From positions 81,259 through 145,258 of the forward strand of contig NZ_VSEY01000037.1 of the NCBI RefSeq assembly GCF_008086045.1: a stretch of 64,000 bases of DNA, written 5' to 3'. Positions 32,401-40,677 of the stretch are shown here, in pieces (the stretch's first letter is position 1; the number at the start of each line of letters is the position of its first letter). The translations under genes were made by a program, and so were the position numbers. The notes beneath the pieces are model-generated. The model did no database searches. It saw only the letters and a program-made list of their open reading frames with translations, and had not been told where the DNA came from. The DNA is from Nonomuraea sp. PA05 (GTDB taxonomy: Bacteria; Actinomycetota; Actinomycetes; Streptosporangiales; Streptosporangiaceae).

Positions 32401-34239
32401 CACGGTGCCGATCGCGGCGGCGTCGGCGGCCAGCGCCTCGACGGCCGCGTGGTAGGCGGTGAACGCGTCCTCGCCCGACAGGAAGGTCACGGCTCGCCTG
32501 CCCGCCGAGCCCAGCTCGTCCGCCACGGAGTCCGACAGCGCGGACAGGGCGGACAGGTCGAGGTAGCGGACCTCGCGCAGCGTCACCAGATGACCCTGGG
32601 CGCGGCGGAGCGTGGCCAGCAGCGTGACCCAGGCGTCCGCGGTGGCCGGGGTCTCGGCCCTGGAATGGCGGACGAGCTCGGTGGTCTCCTCGGTGGCCGT
32701 GGCGAGGGTCCGCTCGGCCTGCCGGGTGAGCTGCTCGACGTTCTCGTACTCGTCGAGCACCTGCTCGGCGGTGGCGCGCACGTCGGTGAGCGGCTCGCGC
32801 AGGCCGTGCTCGCCGAGCCAGTGGTAGGAGTCGAACGCCCGCGTGCAGGCGGCGATCAGCCCCTCGAACGTGCCGGCCGACGGCGCCATCTCCTCGACCA
32901 TGCGCGCCACGGACAGGCAGTCGGAGATGCCCCTGACCAGCTCGGCGTTGCCGATGCGCTCCAGCGGTCCTGTGCCGGTGGGCTGGGCGGCGGCGTAGGT
33001 GTCCGACACGTACGGCGTCTGCCACACCTGCATCGGGTGCACCCGGGTCGGCTCGTCGGAGGTGGCGCGGAAGACCACCATCGTGCCGTCGTCGAACAGC
33101 GAGTACCCGTGGCAGACGATGGGGTTGGCCACCTCCTTCCTGATCACGTTGTACGGCAGCAGCAGCGACCGCCCGTCGCCCCTGGCGTGGAAGACGTACA
33201 GGACGTCCTCGCCGTTGGGGGAGCGGACGACCCGCTCGAACTCCAGGTCGGTCACGTCCGTGTCGAATGTCTTGCTGACGCCCGTGGCCAGGTAGTAGCC
33301 GCCGGGGAAGATCAGCCCCTGGTCCTCGGGCAGCCGCTGGCAGGCCTGCCCGATGCCGTCGAGCCGGACGACGGCCTTGGTGCGGGTGTTGAAGACCAGG
33401 TGGCGCCGGTCGCTCTCCTTGTACGGCCGGATCCGCATGAGGATCAGCGGCCCCACGCGGGCGTACTCGACGTCGGCGTCCGCCAGGCTCTGCAGCGGCT
33501 CGGCGACCGGCTCGGCGTAGATGCCGGCGCCGCTCTCCGTGTTGTCCTCGATCTTGATGGTGAGGTCGCCGCCGACGGTCTCGACGAACACCTCGCCGCC
33601 GATGGAGATGTGCGGGTGGCGGCCGAGCACGTGGTCGTCGCGGGTGGTGGGGGTCCACTCGAAGTCGTGGGACGGGGGGAACGTGTGGTCCCGCTCCCCC
33701 CGGTTGTCCTGATATTTCGGGACACCGCCGTTGCTGACTGCCCAGCGCAGCACCCGCGTGTCCGCGGGCCCCGTCTGGAACACGGCCAGCAGCTTGCCCT
33801 CGACCCGCCTGAGCTGGTGGAGCCTGGTCTCCTTGTAGTACCGGTAGAGCTCGGCGAAGTCCTTCCTGAACGCCGGGTCGTCCAGCGCCTCCAGCTTGTC
33901 CGCGTCGAACCGGAAGGCGTCGCCGTCCCTGGAGAAGCGGTGCACCGCGAACACGTCGGCCACCGTCGTCTCCGGTTTGAGGCCGATGAAGACGTTGTAG
34001 CCGAAGAGCATCACGCCGCCCAGGGAGACGATGTCCCTGGGGACGCAGTTGTTCTCGGTCCTGATCCGCTCGCTGCCCAGCAGGCGCAGCTCCGCCCCGC
34101 CGAAGACCTTCAGCCGTTCGTCGTTGAGCGTGCCGGCCGCCGCCGCCAGGGCCTTGGCCTGGGCCTGGAGGCGGTTGCGCAGGACCTCGTACGTCCCGGC
34201 TTCAAGGCCCGCCTCCAGACCCGCTTCGAGCGTGCTCAC
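29422..34239 (-). CDS. Giant DUF3686-type AAA ATPase (annotated as DNA repair ATPase family)
   Basis: 1605 residues, GTG 34239 overlapping the flotillin stop (GTGA). The first ~1000 residues match what I know of the DUF3686/'DNA repair ATPase' family: an N-terminal beta-rich region (~60-420), then long helical and coiled segments (~450-900). The AAA domain is C-terminal: Walker A Ser-Pro-Pro-Gly-Tyr-Gly-Lys-Thr-Thr near 1250, Walker B Leu-Leu-Tyr-Leu-Asp-Asp-Ile-Gln near 1315, and a Met-Ala-Gly-Asn-Pro-Tyr-Thr sensor 1. The Asn-Pro-Tyr and MoxR-like helices suggest a MoxR/dynein-type remodeller. A Gly-Leu-Glu-Ala repeat opens the protein. Evidence for DNA repair is weak; coupling to a flotillin and an OB-fold membrane protein argues for an envelope or membrane-damage function. 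Confidence 0.85.
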   Translation of the reverse strand: MSTLEAGLEAGLEAGTYEVLRNRLQAQAKALAAAAGTLNDERLKVFGGAELRLLGSERIRTENNCVPRDIVSLGGVMLFGYNVFIGLKPETTVADVFAVHRFSRDGDAFRFDADKLEALDDPAFRKDFAELYRYYKETRLHQLRRVEGKLLAVFQTGPADTRVLRWAVSNGGVPKYQDNRGERDHTFPPSHDFEWTPTTRDDHVLGRHPHISIGGEVFVETVGGDLTIKIEDNTESGAGIYAEPVAEPLQSLADADVEYARVGPLILMRIRPYKESDRRHLVFNTRTKAVVRLDGIGQACQRLPEDQGLIFPGGYYLATGVSKTFDTDVTDLEFERVVRSPNGEDVLYVFHARGDGRSLLLPYNVIRKEVANPIVCHGYSLFDDGTMVVFRATSDEPTRVHPMQVWQTPYVSDTYAAAQPTGTGPLERIGNAELVRGISDCLSVARMVEEMAPSAGTFEGLIAACTRAFDSYHWLGEHGLREPLTDVRATAEQVLDEYENVEQLTRQAERTLATATEETTELVRHSRAETPATADAWVTLLATLRRAQGHLVTLREVRYLDLSALSALSDSVADELGSAGRRAVTFLSGEDAFTAYHAAVEALAADAAAIGTVAEAAPVADRLAEQAEGLEVVTEVVGSLDIADATVRTSILGRIAEVLGGVNRARAVLDGRRRELLGSEGRAAFAAEFALFGQAVTGALAMADTPQKCDEQLGRLMLQVENLESRFGEFDDFAAQLAAKRDDVYEAFSARKQTQLDDLARRADRLFSSAERILGSVTRRLGTLSSLDEVNTYFATDPMVAKVRSAAAGLRELGDAVRAEELDGRIKSAQQEAGRALRDRLDLFSDGGETLRLGHHRFAVNTQPIDLTLVPHDGAMHFAITGTDYRAPVPGSFGDTRPFWDQTLVSETPDVYRGEHLAASLLDSVTAGTPLEELVRRAAEERYDEGYERGVHDHDATLILDTLTRLREGAGLLRYPAATRAAAQLFWAFGTDEVSRKTLAARAASLVRARTVFGVTPALGSLADELDRSIAAFLPGLGLPEAALAGEYLVEELGAAPAGFVTAKPALDLLDGFRHALGQVKTREFEEDLKALPLTERVQLAHAWLTAYHQGPEVTEAIAVQLCGHLPRYDSSATTAETVDGLLGAHPRIQDRKLEIRLDELLPRTRRFARERVPAYRAYQRRRNELVEAERRRLRLEEYKPKVMSAFVRNRLLDEVYLPLIGDNLAKQLGAAGAGKRTDQMGLLLLISPPGYGKTTLMEYVASRLGLVFVKVNGPALGHEVTSLDPADAPDATARQEVEKISFALETGNNTLLYLDDIQHTSPELLQKFISLCDAQRRIEGVWNGRTRTYDLRGKRFAVCMAGNPYTESGRRFRIPDMLANRADVWNLGDVLSGKEELFALSYVDNALTSNPVLAPLSGRDRSDVELLVRLAKGDPTVRPDQLAHPYTKPELDQMLSVLAKLVRVQEVVLANNQAYIASAAQSDAARTEPPYRLQGSYRNMNKLAERIVPAMNDDELEAVIDDHYLGEAQTLTADAEANLLKLAELRGRLTPAQAERWAAVKAAYLKARALGGAEDDPMVRAVGAIGLLADRVSEVGTAIRESDR

Positions 34240-36329
34240 CTGGCGCCGGCCAGGGCCGCCACCGGCGAGTCGGCCACGCCGAGCCTGCGGGCCGTCTCCA
34301 GCAGCTCGCCGAGGGCCGTGGTCTGCGGGCCGCCGTCCTGGATGAGCCGCATGAGCAGGGCGGACACGGTCAGGTTCTTCAGGTCCTCGGTGCTCACGCC
34401 GCCGACCACGCTCGCGAGGTCCGCGGCCAGGCTGGCGGAGCCGTTCACGTACGGCGACACGATCGCCCCGGCGACCCGCGAGTGGTCGACGAAGCCGTCC
34501 ACCACCTTGCCCGCGGTGATCGAGCCGACCACCTTGTCGAAGAACATGGTGTCGCCGCCGACGATGTCGATGTTGGCCTTGGCCAGCCCGGCCGCCAGCA
34601 CGCTGGCCTGCGACTCGGCGACCTGGCGGGTGACGTCGATGTGCTTGAGCCTGACCTCCTTGTCGGCCTCCAGGCGCAGGCGGTACTCCTCGTGCGCCCT
34701 GCTGGCCTCGTCCAGCGCGGCCATCGCGGCGGCCTTCTGGGTCAGGCCCTCGGCCTCGGCCTTGAGCTTCTCGCCGACGGCGGCGGCGCCGGCCAGCGCC
34801 ATCGCCTGCTCGCCCTCGGCCTGCGCCTTGAGCCGGTCGCCCTCGACCAGCGCCATCGCCCTGGCCCCGTCGGCCTCGGCGGCCAGCCTCTCCTTCAGCA
34901 CCAGCGCCTCGGCGCGGCCCACCTTCTCGATGGCCTCGGCGTCGCGCTCCTTGACCTGCACCTGCGCCAGCCCGGAGGCGGCGGACTCGGCCTGGACGCC
35001 TTCGGCCAGCCGCATCTTGGCCCTGGCCTCCAGCTCGGCGGCCTGCTGGCGCGCCTCGGCGAGCACCAGCTCCTCGCGCGCCTTGAACTTGGAGGCGGCC
35101 TCCGCGGCCTCGGCGGCCTTGATGTCCTTGACCAGGTTCTCCTGGGCCTCGGCCTCGGCGGCGATGATCACCTGCTGGCGGGTGCGCTCGGCCTCCTCGA
35201 CCACGCGCAGCCGCTTGATCGACTCCTCCTGCTCGGCCACGGTCTTGTCGACCGCGATGCGCTCGCGGATCACCTCGGCGATCGACCGCTTCTCGGTCTC
35301 GACCTCCTTGTTCTTGGCGATGCGCGACAGCTCGGTCTCCCGCTCGCGGGCGATGACCTCCAGCATCCTGTCCTTCTCGATGCGCTCGCTCTCGATGGCG
35401 ATCACGCGCTCGCGGTTCTTCTCGGCGACGGCGATCTCGCGGGCCCTGTTCTCGTTCTGGATGCCGAGCTGCTCGTCGGTCTTCATGTGCGCGGCCTGGG
35501 CGCGCAGCCGCTCCTCGGCCTGCACGCGGGCGATCTCGGCCTCCTCGCGCGCCTTGACGGTCTCGATCTCGCGGCGCTGCTTCAGCTCGGCGTCGGCCTG
35601 GCGGCGCTCCAGCTCCAGGATGGCCTCGCGGGCGTCCACGTTCTGCCGGGTGATCTCCTTCTCCTCGTTGCGCTGGAACTCGTTCGTGCGCACGTGCTCG
35701 ATGGCCGTCAGCTCGGTGATCTTGCGGATGCCCTGCGCGTCGAGGATGTTGCTCTTGTCGAGCTGGGCCAGCGCGGTCTGCTCCAGGTAGTCGATGGCGG
35801 CGTCCTCCAGGCTGTAGCCGTTGAGGTCGGTGCCGATCAGCCGGACGATCTCGTCACGGAACTCGTCGCGCTTGGTGTAGAGGTCGACGAAGTCGAGGTG
35901 CTTGCCCGCGGTCTTGAGCGCCTCGGAGAACTTCGCGTTGAACAGCTCCTGCAACGTGGTCTCGTCGCTGGCGCGGGCGGTGCCGATGGCCTGGGCGACC
36001 TTGATGACGTCCTCGGCGGTCTTGTTCACGCGGACGAAAAACGTGATCTTGATGTCGGCCCTGATGTTGTCCCGGCAGATGAGCCCTTCGCGGCCGGTCC
36101 GCTCGATCTCGATGGTCTTGACCGAGATGTCCATGATCTCGGCCTTGTGGACCACCGGCAGCACCACGGCGCCGGTGAACGTCACGTCGACCTTGTTGAC
36201 CTTCGAAACGATCAGCGCCTTACCCTGCTCGACCTTGCGGAAAAGGCGGCCGATGACGAAGAGAAGGCCGATCACGATGACCAGGACGACGGCCAGGAAA
36301 ATGCCGAATCCGGTGGAGATGACGTCCAT
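34236..36329 (-). CDS. Flotillin (SPFH/Band 7), YqiK-like
   Basis: 697 residues, ATG 36329 sharing one base with the upstream stop (TGATG). One N-terminal membrane helix (~7-28), SPFH domain (~30-205) with Val-Pro-Val/Val-Leu-Pro-Val-Val-His and Ile-Cys-Arg-Asp-Asn-Ile-Arg-Ala-Asp-Ile, then a very long Ala/Glu-rich coiled coil (~230-560) and a C-terminal oligomerisation region. Flotillins form cage-like membrane scaffolds at ordered lipid domains. The layout matches E. coli YqiK, which sits beside YqiJ, also the upstream neighbour here. It ends in a four-base overlap with the AAA gene, so stoichiometric synthesis is expected. Confidence 0.93.
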   Translation of the reverse strand: MDVISTGFGIFLAVVLVIVIGLLFVIGRLFRKVEQGKALIVSKVNKVDVTFTGAVVLPVVHKAEIMDISVKTIEIERTGREGLICRDNIRADIKITFFVRVNKTAEDVIKVAQAIGTARASDETTLQELFNAKFSEALKTAGKHLDFVDLYTKRDEFRDEIVRLIGTDLNGYSLEDAAIDYLEQTALAQLDKSNILDAQGIRKITELTAIEHVRTNEFQRNEEKEITRQNVDAREAILELERRQADAELKQRREIETVKAREEAEIARVQAEERLRAQAAHMKTDEQLGIQNENRAREIAVAEKNRERVIAIESERIEKDRMLEVIARERETELSRIAKNKEVETEKRSIAEVIRERIAVDKTVAEQEESIKRLRVVEEAERTRQQVIIAAEAEAQENLVKDIKAAEAAEAASKFKAREELVLAEARQQAAELEARAKMRLAEGVQAESAASGLAQVQVKERDAEAIEKVGRAEALVLKERLAAEADGARAMALVEGDRLKAQAEGEQAMALAGAAAVGEKLKAEAEGLTQKAAAMAALDEASRAHEEYRLRLEADKEVRLKHIDVTRQVAESQASVLAAGLAKANIDIVGGDTMFFDKVVGSITAGKVVDGFVDHSRVAGAIVSPYVNGSASLAADLASVVGGVSTEDLKNLTVSALLMRLIQDGGPQTTALGELLETARRLGVADSPVAALAGAR

Positions 36330-36880
36330 CAGTGCTCGCTTTCGTACGGCATGACCCAGAAGAATTCGCCGTCTTTGTCGTATTCGAAGATGAGTGCGTC
36401 GTCGCCGCGGACCAGGCGGTCCTGGCCGGTCGTGCGGACCTGCACGACCGCGGACGAGCCGTCGGCGGCGGTGACCTCGGCCTGGCCGAAGTCCGGAGTG
36501 GCCGTGCCGGTGCGGATCACGCACATCTGGCCGACGAAATCGCCGCGCGAGCGCGTGTCCCCCTCGGGGAACAGCCTGCGTAGCGGCCTCAGCAGGCCGC
36601 GCACGGCCAGCCAGGCCAGGGCCACCGCGACGATGGGCACGGCGATGAGCGCGCCGGCCGGCGCCAGTACGCTGCCGATGAGGCAGAGCAGCCAGGCCAG
36701 CGCGATGAGCAGCGACAGTGTGACCCCCGCTGGGACTCCCCCGAAACCCAGCCACGTGGCGTCGTCATCGGCCTCGAACAGGCCGGTGATGACGGTCAGC
36801 CAATACCCGGCGACCACCACGAGCAGGAAAGTGAAAATGACAGTCGGAAAGCTCAATGCGATCTGTAAGAAGTCGAACAT
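36329..36880 (-). CDS. YqiJ/NfeD-like OB-fold membrane protein
   Basis: 183 residues, three hydrophobic helices (~12-32, 50-73, 77-98) and a C-terminal soluble OB-fold (~110-180) with Gly-Gln-Met-Cys-Val-Ile-Arg-Thr-Gly and Gln-Val-Arg-Thr. Proteins of this type (NfeD, YqiJ, YuaF) partner flotillins in membrane microdomains. It is first in the three-gene operon, and its TGA overlaps the flotillin ATG. A short A/G-rich site lies just upstream. Expected function is to link the flotillin scaffold to the membrane or to a substrate. Confidence 0.85.
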   Translation of the reverse strand: MFDFLQIALSFPTVIFTFLLVVVAGYWLTVITGLFEADDDATWLGFGGVPAGVTLSLLIALAWLLCLIGSVLAPAGALIAVPIVAVALAWLAVRGLLRPLRRLFPEGDTRSRGDFVGQMCVIRTGTATPDFGQAEVTAADGSSAVVQVRTTGQDRLVRGDDALIFEYDKDGEFFWVMPYESEH

Positions 36881-36974
36881 CCCGCCTCGTACTACCTATC
36901 CCCCTGTGTGTCCTGTCGGACTATATACAGATAAAGCACGGCTAAAGAAGAAAGTTCCCGAAACAGTTGGTGTC

Positions 36975-37012
36975 TTGACCTCAAGCACGGTTGAGGTAGC
37001 AGGCTGGCCGGC
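36975..37012 (+). promoter_or_regulatory. MerR-type promoter with 19-bp spacer and palindromic operator
   Basis: TTGACC (36975-36980) and a NANNNT -10 at 37000-37005 are 19 bases apart, the long spacing that MerR-family activators twist. The spacer holds a perfect palindrome, ACCTCAA (36978-36984) and TTGAGGT (36991-36997), similar to SoxR-class sites. The ATG at 37013 is about eight bases past the -10, so the message is leaderless. Confidence 0.6.
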
Positions 37013-37936
37013 ATGAGCGAACTGATGAGAGCCGCCGCGTTCACCGAGCCCGGCGGCCCCGAAGTGCTGAAGGTGATGGAGATCCCGGCGCCTCAGGCGG
37101 GCCCCGGCCAGGTGCGGGTGCAGGTGCGGGCGGCCGGGGTGCAGCCGTTCGACGCGGCCGTGCGGGGCGGATGGCTGCCGCCGTACCTGGACGAGGTGAG
37201 CTTCCCGCGCATCCCGGGCAACGAGTTCGCGGGCGTGGTGGACCAGGTGGGCGAGGACGTGACAGGGGTGGCCGTCGGAGCCGGGGTGCTCGGGTTCTCC
37301 CGGCTGTTCGCCTACGCCGAGTACATCGTGGTGCCCGCGACCGACGTGACCGCCAAACCCGATCGGGTGCCGTGGGAGGTGGCCGGTGGGCTGACCTCAG
37401 GCGTGCAGACGGCGGAGCTGGCCATCGACGGCATCGGTGTGGCGGCCGGCGACACGCTGCTCGTGCACGGCGCGGCAGGCTCGGTGGGCACGGCGGCCGT
37501 GCAGATCGCCAGGCGGCGCGGAGCCACCGTGATCGGCACCGCCCGCGAGGTCAACCACGACTACCTGCGCGCCCTGGGCGCCGTCCCCGTCGCCTACGGC
37601 GAGGGCCTGGCCGACCGGGTGCGCGCGCTCGCGCCCGGCGGCGTCGACGCGGTGCTCGACGGGGCCGGCGGGCACGCGCTGGAGGTCTCCCTGGAGCTGG
37701 TACGCGACCGCGCCCGCATCGTCACGCTGGTCGAGCACGGCAGGGCCGCCGAGCTCGGCGTCCGGCTGGTGCAGGGGGAGCGCTCGGCCGAGCGGCTCGG
37801 GCGTTACGCCGCCCTGTACGCCGACGGCGCCTTCGCCTTCCCGGTGCGCAGGGCGTACCGGCTGGAGGAGGCCGCGGACGCGCACCGCGATATCGAGACA
37901 GGACACGGCCAGGGCAAGATCGTCCTTACCATCTAG
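37013..37936 (+). CDS. NADP-dependent MDR oxidoreductase (quinone reductase-like)
   Basis: 307 residues. Zinc-free MDR fold: Gly-Asn-Glu-Phe-Ala-Gly-Val-Val-Asp at ~70 (GroES domain) and Gly-Ala-Ala-Gly-Ser-Val-Gly-Thr-Ala-Ala-Val (~153), the NADPH-binding AxxGxVG. The protein should reduce quinones or alpha,beta-unsaturated carbonyls. The MerR-type promoter suggests redox or thiol-stress control, though no merR gene is adjacent, so regulation is in trans. It converges with the APH-like gene, overlapping 11 bases. Confidence 0.88.
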   Translation: MSELMRAAAFTEPGGPEVLKVMEIPAPQAGPGQVRVQVRAAGVQPFDAAVRGGWLPPYLDEVSFPRIPGNEFAGVVDQVGEDVTGVAVGAGVLGFSRLFAYAEYIVVPATDVTAKPDRVPWEVAGGLTSGVQTAELAIDGIGVAAGDTLLVHGAAGSVGTAAVQIARRRGATVIGTAREVNHDYLRALGAVPVAYGEGLADRVRALAPGGVDAVLDGAGGHALEVSLELVRDRARIVTLVEHGRAAELGVRLVQGERSAERLGRYAALYADGAFAFPVRRAYRLEEAADAHRDIETGHGQGKIVLTI

Positions 37937-38840
37937 CGCGGACGGCCTCCGCGACCCGCACCAGGATCTCGGCGAGCACCCGGTCGCCGTCGGCCACGTC
38001 CCACAGGAAGTTCTGCAGCACCCGGCCCAGCGTCCAGCCGGCCGCGCGGCGCGGATCCAGGCCGAGGGCGTCCACCATGAAGTCGAAGCGCCGCAGCACC
38101 GCGCGCGGCACGTCGCCGCTCGCGATCACCTCCTCCCACCGGTTCCACAACGCGGGCAGCAGCTCGAAGCCCGGATCGCCGGCCAGCGGCTTGGGGTCGA
38201 TGGCCAGCCACGGCTCCCGCTCGCCCGCCAGCACGTTGTCGTAGTGCAGGTCCCAGTGCAGCAGCCGGTCGCCGGGCTCGGAGACGAGCTCGGAGACCGC
38301 GCCCGCGCACCAGCGCAGCCAGTAGCGGTCGCGCTCGCCGTAGACCCGGTCCACGGCGTCGTCCACCCGCTCCAGCATGCCGCGCGTGACGTCGCCGAGG
38401 TCGCGCAGCCCGGCCGGGGCGGGACGGGCCGACAGGCGGCGCAGCAGGCCCGTCAGCACCTCAAGGGACTCCATCACGTCGGGAACGTCCGACAGCGACC
38501 GGTCAGGCTGCAGCCGTTCGAGCAGCATGCTGCCGGTCTCCGGGTCGGTGTCGAGCAGTAACACCGCGCCGTCGCCCGCCCAGGCGCGCAGGGCGGTCGC
38601 CTCGTCCACGGTCTCGCTGGTCACCGGCTGCAGCTTCAGCGCGGCGGGGGTGCCGTCGGCGCGCAACACCGGCAGCACCAGCGCGACGATCCCGTGGCTC
38701 GGCTCGCCGTCGAGCCGCAGCTCCCACTCCTCCAGGAAACGTTCGGCCAGCGCGGGCAGCCCGGCGTTCCAGCCCGGCCCCGCGTCCGCCTCGTACTTCA
38801 TGTGCGACTCGGTCAGCGCCTCCGGCACCTTGATCCTCAT
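37926..38840 (-). CDS. Aminoglycoside/hydroxyurea-type phosphotransferase (APH(6)-like)
   Basis: 304 residues. The kinase-like catalytic loop His-Trp-Asp-Leu-His-Tyr-Asp-Asn-Val-Leu (about residue 195) and Ile-Asp-Pro-Lys-Pro-Leu-Ala-Gly (in place of DFG) are those of the streptomycin 6-phosphotransferase group, which also contains enzymes of unknown substrate. An N-lobe Leu-Lys-Leu-Gln-Pro supplies the ATP Lys. Real antibiotic resistance cannot be inferred. It stands alone on its strand and overlaps the convergent oxidoreductase by 11 bases. Confidence 0.88.
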   Translation of the reverse strand: MRIKVPEALTESHMKYEADAGPGWNAGLPALAERFLEEWELRLDGEPSHGIVALVLPVLRADGTPAALKLQPVTSETVDEATALRAWAGDGAVLLLDTDPETGSMLLERLQPDRSLSDVPDVMESLEVLTGLLRRLSARPAPAGLRDLGDVTRGMLERVDDAVDRVYGERDRYWLRWCAGAVSELVSEPGDRLLHWDLHYDNVLAGEREPWLAIDPKPLAGDPGFELLPALWNRWEEVIASGDVPRAVLRRFDFMVDALGLDPRRAAGWTLGRVLQNFLWDVADGDRVLAEILVRVAEAVRARW

Positions 38841-38950
38841 GACCCCAGTCTGCCAAGGGCTTCAGGTCTAGGGCTTCCCCTAATACACACCCTGAGGCGT
38901 CGCCCGCGCGGCCGTGCCTACGCTGACAGCCCGATGGAGGGAGGGCGGCC

Positions 38951-39796
38951 ATGGCGGCGACGATCGTGTTCATCCACGGGCGGGGCCAGGAGGGCAAGGA
39001 CCCGCAGGTGCTGCTGCGGGAGTGGTGCACCGCGCTGGCCGCCGGGCTGCGCGTCCCCCGGCTGACCGCTCGATGCGTGCTGCCCTACTACGGCAACGTC
39101 CTGCACCGCGTCACCGCCCAGGCGGCCCGCGAGGCCGACGTCCTGGCGATGCCCGCCAACGGCGCCGAGGAAGTGCCCTTCCACCCCTTCCTGCCCGAGG
39201 ACGTCGGCGAACTGGAACGCCGCATGCTCGCCGACCTCGCGGCCAACACCGGCGTGCCCACCGAGATGCTCGGCATCTCCGACCTGCTGTCCTGGACGCT
39301 GGCCCGGCGCCTGCTCACCTGGGTCTCCAAGAACACCAGCGTCGACAAGGAGATCATCAAGGTCTTCCTCCAGGACGTCGCCGTCTACCTCAGCCACGGC
39401 CGCAAGCCGGTGCTCGACGAGGTGCGCCGCCTCCTGCCGCCCACCGGCGACATCGTGCTCGTCTCCCACAGCCTGGGGACCGTGGTGTCCAGGGACCTGC
39501 TCGTGGAGGACGCCGTGCGGCGGCGGGTCGTGCTCTGGGTGACGGCCGGGTCGCCGCTCGGGCTGCCCACCATCCAGCGCAACCTGCTCGCCCGGGGGAC
39601 CCGGCATCCGGGGGTGCGGTGGCTGACCACGTACGACGTGAACGACATCGTGGCGATCGGGCATCCGCTCGAGCGGGGATGGGGGACGCCGCTCAGCCAG
39701 ATCGAGGTCGAGAACAGGGACACGCCGCACGCCATCGACCGCTACCTCCGGCACGGCACCGTCGCCTCACCCATCGGCCGCGCCAGCGCTCAGTAG
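38951..39796 (+). CDS. Alpha/beta hydrolase-fold protein
   Basis: 281 residues, ATG 38951 after GGAGGGAGGG. The first strand gives Ile-Val-Phe-Ile-His-Gly-Arg-Gly, a typical oxyanion region, and Leu-Val-Ser-His-Ser-Leu-Gly-Thr at ~163-170 is the nucleophile elbow (Ser in Gly/Ser-x-Ser-x-Gly). A candidate His lies near the end (Thr-Pro-His-Ala-Ile-Asp). The central ~60-140 insertion is helical. No signal peptide. It is lipase- or esterase-like (DUF676-type layout). Substrate unknown. Its last seven bases overlap menB on the other strand. Confidence 0.8.
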   Translation: MAATIVFIHGRGQEGKDPQVLLREWCTALAAGLRVPRLTARCVLPYYGNVLHRVTAQAAREADVLAMPANGAEEVPFHPFLPEDVGELERRMLADLAANTGVPTEMLGISDLLSWTLARRLLTWVSKNTSVDKEIIKVFLQDVAVYLSHGRKPVLDEVRRLLPPTGDIVLVSHSLGTVVSRDLLVEDAVRRRVVLWVTAGSPLGLPTIQRNLLARGTRHPGVRWLTTYDVNDIVAIGHPLERGWGTPLSQIEVENRDTPHAIDRYLRHGTVASPIGRASAQ

Positions 39797-40668
39797 TGCC
39801 AGGGGAACGGCGACCAATCGGGCTCGCGCTTCTCCAGGAACGAGTCGCGCCCCTCGGCGGCCTCGTCCGTCATGTACGCCAGCCGCGTGGCCTCCCCGGC
39901 GAACACCTGCTGCCCCACCAGCCCGTCGTCCACGGCGTTGAAGGCGAACTTGAGCATCCGCTGCGCGGTCGGCGACTTCCCGTTCACCTTGCGCGCCCAC
40001 TCCAGCGCCGTGGTCTCCAGCTCCTCGTGCGGCACCACGGCGTTGACCATGCCCATCCGGTGAGCGTCGGCAGCCGTGTACGTGTCGCCGAGGAAGAAGA
40101 TCTCGCGGGCGAACTTCTGCCCGACCTGCCGCGCCAGGTACGCCGACCCGAAGCCGCCGTCGAAGCTGGCCACGTCGGCGTCCGTCTGCTTGAAGCGGGC
40201 GTGCTCGGCGCTGGCGATGGTGAGGTCGGCGACGACGTGCAGGCTGTGCCCGCCGCCGGCGGCCCAGCCGGGGACGACGCAGATGACGACCTTGGGCATG
40301 AAGCGGATGAGCCGCTGCACCTCCAGGATGTGCAGGCGGCCGGTGGCGGGGGTGCCGTCGGCGTACTGGTAGCCGTCCTTGCCCCTGATGCGCTGGTCGC
40401 CGCCGGAGCAGAAGGCCCAGCCGCCGTCCTTGGGCGAGGGGCCGTTGCCGGTCAGCAGGACGCAGCCGACGTCGGTGGTCTGCCGGGCGTGGTCGAGCGC
40501 GCGGTAGAGCTCGTCGACCGTCTGCGGGCGGAAGGCGTTGCGGACCTCCGGGCGGTTGAAGGCCACGCGTACGGTGCCCTGGTCGACTGCCCGGTGGTAG
40601 GTGATGTCGGTGAAGTCGAATCCCTCGACCGGCTGCCACGCCTTGGGATCGAACAGCTCGGAGACCAT
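39790..40668 (-). CDS. menB: 1,4-dihydroxy-2-naphthoyl-CoA synthase
   Basis: 292 residues, crotonase fold. MenB closes the second naphthoate ring in menaquinone synthesis from o-succinylbenzoyl-CoA. Specific to MenB rather than generic enoyl-CoA hydratases are Asp-Ile-Thr-Tyr-His-Arg near the N-terminus, Phe-Cys-Ser-Gly-Gly-Asp-Gln (oxyanion loop), Gly-Trp-Ala-Ala-Gly-Gly-Gly-His-Ser-Leu-His and the C-terminal Trp-Ser-Pro-Phe-Pro. A PadR gene lies ten bases upstream on the same strand, so expression may be tied to it. Other men genes are not in the window. Confidence 0.95.
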   Translation of the reverse strand: MVSELFDPKAWQPVEGFDFTDITYHRAVDQGTVRVAFNRPEVRNAFRPQTVDELYRALDHARQTTDVGCVLLTGNGPSPKDGGWAFCSGGDQRIRGKDGYQYADGTPATGRLHILEVQRLIRFMPKVVICVVPGWAAGGGHSLHVVADLTIASAEHARFKQTDADVASFDGGFGSAYLARQVGQKFAREIFFLGDTYTAADAHRMGMVNAVVPHEELETTALEWARKVNGKSPTAQRMLKFAFNAVDDGLVGQQVFAGEATRLAYMTDEAAEGRDSFLEKREPDWSPFPWHY

Positions 40669-40677
40669 GGCGAGAGC

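Noticed and set aside
31378..35790. A 1470-codon open frame on the + strand opposite the flotillin and AAA ATPase
   Set aside because: Antisense shadow of high-GC genes: low-complexity Val/Leu/Gly/Gln composition, no domain, mirrored from coupled genes with clear motifs on the minus strand.
37926..38840. Calling a functional streptomycin resistance gene
   Set aside because: The kinase motifs fit the family, but many members are not resistance genes and no antibiotic cluster is present.
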